Below are positions 61,754 through 64,000 of a DNA stretch of 64,000 nt, in pieces. The notes below the pieces were generated by a model. The model saw only the letters and a list, made by a program, of their open reading frames with translations, did not search any database and was not told the origin of the DNA. The position numbers and the translations under genes were made by a program. Origin of the DNA: Bradyrhizobium sp. 190 (lineage in GTDB: Bacteria > Pseudomonadota > Alphaproteobacteria > Rhizobiales > Xanthobacteraceae); NCBI RefSeq assembly GCF_023073415.1, contig NZ_JADPJL010000062.1:124001-188000 (forward strand). The letters are read 5' to 3'. Each line of letters opens with the position of its first letter. The stretch's first letter is position 1.

Positions 61754-63357
61754 TCAATTGCTGGACGGCGGATTCCTTAGCTTCTCCATGGCTTGCTCGA
61801 CCGAGAACGAGCCGGGTCGCTGACGTGGCGGAAACTGCTGGAAGCTCATCAGGTGTTGCCCCACGATCGCCTGACCGGGGACGAGCACAAAGGCGTGCTC
61901 CACGAACCACCTGACGTAATCGCCGGCTTCATGCTGGGCTCGCTCGAACGGATCGGATCGGAGGTTAAACAGCGACGGCAAGCGAAGCTGGACCATCGGC
62001 TGCGCCCACACGTCGAACCCATGGGCCTTCTGTTCCATGAAGACGGCCTTCCACTGGTCGTAGCGAAGCCCGGCCAGGTTGCCGTCGTCGGTCCAGTAGA
62101 AGAATTCGCGGCGCTTGTTGGCGCCCTTGCGGGCGAGAAGGTCGCGCTGGTCGTACCCATCGAGGTGGACCTTGAAGTTCTTGCCACCGGCATCGTAGCC
62201 CACCAGCAGCTTTGTCTTGACGTCGGGCTCGCCCGCCGCCGCGACCAGCGTCGTCGCCCAATCCTCAGCCGAAAACACGTCGTTGATTTCGGTCCGTGCC
62301 GGCACCAGTCCGGGCCAGCGCACCATCGCCGGGACGCGATAGCCGCCCTCCCAGTTGGTGTTCTTCTCGCCTCGGAAAGGCGTCGTGCCGCCGTCCGGCC
62401 AGGAAAATGCCTCCGCACCATTATCGGTCGTATAGATCACGATCGTGTTGTTGGCGATGCCGAGATCGTCGAGTTTTTCAGCAATTGCCCGACTTGCCCG
62501 TCATGCTCCACCATGCCGTCGGGATAGATACCGAGACCGGTTTTCCCCTGGGAATCAGCCTTGAGGCGAGTCCAGATGTGCATGCGGCTCGAATTGAACC
62601 ACACAAAGAACGGCTTCTTGTCTCGATTCGCGCGGTCGATGAAGTCCACTGATGCGTTAAGAAATTCCTCGTCGACGGTCTCCATGCGCTTCTTGGTGAG
62701 AGGTCCGGTGTCCTCGCACTTCTGTTTGCCCCATGGGCCGAAGCGCGGATCATCGCCTGGCGTGTCGACGGTTGTCGCTGTGCATTTCATGACGCCGCGC
62801 GGACCAAACTGCGCCCTGAACGCGGGATTTTTCGGATAGTCCGGATGTTCCGGTTCATCCTCGGCATTCAAATGATAGAGGTTGCCGAAGAACTCGTCGA
62901 AACCGTGCACCGTGGGCAGAAATTCGTTGCGATCTCCGAGATGGTTCTTGCCGAACTGCCCGGTCGCATAGCCCTGGGGCTTGAGCAGATCGGCAATGGT
63001 CGGATCCTTTCCAGACAGGCCTTCCTTCGCTCCCGGCAGGCCCACCTTCAAGAGTCCAGTTCGCAATGGGCTCTGGCCAGTGATGAACGCGGCGCGTCCA
63101 GCGGTGCAGGATTGCTGTCCATAATAGTCGGTAAAGATCGCGCCCTCGTTTGCAATGCGGTCGATGTTGGGGGTGCGGTAGCCCATCATGCCGCGATTGT
63201 AGGCGCTGATGTTCCAGTAACCGACGTCATCGCCCATGATGACGAGGATGTTCGGCTTTTGTTGTTGCTGCGCGGATAGTGGCGAAACAAGAGCTGTAAC
63301 CGCTGCGACCGATGTAACGAGACCCAGGCATGCGCGTTTGAAGATGCTCATGATCAA
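61754..63357 (-). pseudogene. Exported type I sulfatase interrupted by a 1-nt frameshift
   Basis: The N-terminal part (62437-63357) has a signal peptide, PNILVIMGDDVGYWNISAYN, the formylglycine site Cys84 in CTAGRAAFITGQ and a GKNHLGD motif. It changes frame after VGQLLK at an A5 tract (T5 on the plus strand, 62474-62478). One more A restores LLKKLDDLGIANN followed by TIVIYTTDNGAEAF, which is the second part (61754-62440). The total length, about 535 residues, is normal for the family. It is either a real pseudogene or a homopolymer sequencing error. It is in the same strand cluster as the HAD gene. Confidence 0.8.
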
Positions 63358-63481
63358 GCTCCTCGTTCTGCTTCTGCTGCTGAACGGACCCCGCGCGCCG
63401 CTTCGTTGTGATTGCTCGCTGAGCGCGGGAGTTGATCGGCGGGCGCCACAGTGGGACGCCCGCCGAGTTGGCGTCGTACTG

Positions 63482-64000
63482 CTAGTCGCTGCGACCAGCA
63501 GTTTTGGCCTGCTTGATCTGCTGGATCACCTGGTCGAGGTTGTAGCTCGCCGGGTCCTGGAGCGGCGGGTACGCAGAATAGGTCTCGAGTTCCTTCAGCC
63601 AGAGCGCCTGGCCGATGGGCAGCATGTTCCAGTCATAGATGTAGGCTGTAGAAGCGGAGCCGATTGTGCCGCCCATGCCCATGAGCGTCTTGAATTGTGA
63701 GCCAATCGAGGTCTCGAACGGGTCTCGCTTGATGTTGACGACCTGGGCCCAGTGATAGGGAAGCGCGCCGGCAATAAAGCCCGCCGGGGCGTCGGACACC
63801 ATCGTGAAGTAGATTTTCCAGTTCTTGTACCGTACTGCCGAGGGGTCCTTGCCGGAATAGTAGAAGAAGGTATCGCGCGCCGACGTTTCCGAACGTCCAG
63901 AGAGGTATTCGGTCTGATCGACGCCATCGAGCGTCGTCTTCACGATGCCGGGGTATTGGCCGGCCTCGATCCGCTTCTTCAGCGCGTCTCCCTTTGCGCC
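63482..64000 (-). CDS. C-terminal part of a third type I sulfatase (runs off window)
   Basis: The frame is open to the window edge and ends at 63482. The visible 172 residues are the C-terminal region of a sulfatase: TTLDGVDQTEYLSGRSETSA (the typical DGVDQ segment), FFYYSGKDPSAVRYKNWKIY and NIKRDPFE, followed by a helical tail. The catalytic Cys region lies beyond 64000. It is 124 bp upstream of the frameshifted sulfatase and shares its strand. Confidence 0.88.
   Translation of the reverse strand, partial: GAKGDALKKRIEAGQYPGIVKTTLDGVDQTEYLSGRSETSARDTFFYYSGKDPSAVRYKNWKIYFTMVSDAPAGFIAGALPYHWAQVVNIKRDPFETSIGSQFKTLMGMGGTIGSASTAYIYDWNMLPIGQALWLKELETYSAYPPLQDPASYNLDQVIQQIKQAKTAGRSD

Noticed and set aside
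1..64000. tRNA, rRNA, integrase, IS transposase or phage genes
   Set aside because: None recognised on reading the translations and intergenic regions; structured tRNA genes could still be missed by eye.

Overview
The window looks like chromosomal DNA of a Bradyrhizobium-like alphaproteobacterium (Nitrobacteraceae). The grounds are high GC, the gene repertoire (Bug and TRAP binding proteins, branched-chain amino acid ABC transporter, HWE kinase, Cox-type Mo-hydroxylase accessory genes, soluble FdsGBAD formate dehydrogenase, pca genes) and several families of dispersed palindromic repeats typical of that group. The genus is inferred from memory of such genomes; no search was run.

Layout. 0-9.5 kb: a Crp/Fnr regulator, a DUF72 protein, an orphan Bug solute-binding protein, DUF488 and PhzF-like proteins, a membrane-anchored nucleotide cyclase, and a drug-efflux-like operon (TetR, HlyD-type lipoprotein, ABC ATPase, ABC-2 permease) with a perfect 20-bp palindrome just upstream of the TetR gene. 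9.7-12 kb: a repeat-rich, partly AT-richer stretch with an NTF2-like protein and a small membrane protein. 11.6-14.4 kb: an orphan TRAP binding protein divergent from a secreted cyclase-family hydrolase, then a dodecin. 14.4-19.7 kb: sulfite dehydrogenase SorA and its cytochrome c, a GNAT, a phytochelatin-synthase-like protease, DUF2000 and DUF4189 proteins. 19.9-26.7 kb: a minus-strand Cox/XDH-type cluster (coxG, S, M, D, E, two XdhC proteins and a molybdopterin-binding/nucleotidyltransferase fusion) without the catalytic Mo subunit CoxL.

26.8-30.8 kb: beta-ketoadipate genes pcaB, pcaD, pcaC plus an MFS transporter, with a palindromic repeat inserted between pcaD and pcaC. 31.5-36.8 kb: a complete livHMGF-livK-type branched-chain amino acid ABC transporter ended by a strong terminator. 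37.0-48.4 kb: a signalling island with a 2096-residue soluble hybrid kinase carrying eleven tandem 92-residue HAMP units, a REC-PAS-HWE kinase, a lone receiver and a MASE4-PAS-PAS hybrid kinase. No DNA-binding output domain is visible there.

48.4-52.8 kb: a P1/DmpA peptidase, an EF-hand protein, ribulose-phosphate 3-epimerase, small membrane or secreted proteins, and a decayed Ser/Thr kinase-universal stress protein gene. 53.0-59.0 kb: the formate dehydrogenase operon fdsGBA-fdhD-fdsD, with a 12-bp inverted repeat 7 nt before its first start codon. 59.1-64.0 kb: a cluster of exported sulfatases and an exported HAD phosphatase. One sulfatase is split by an apparent 1-nt deletion in an A-tract, and another runs off the window edge.

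Three molybdenum systems (sulfite dehydrogenase, Cox-type hydroxylase accessory cluster, formate dehydrogenase) lie within 45 kb. The most unusual pieces are the poly-HAMP kinase island, the CoxL-less cox cluster and the mosaic repeats.
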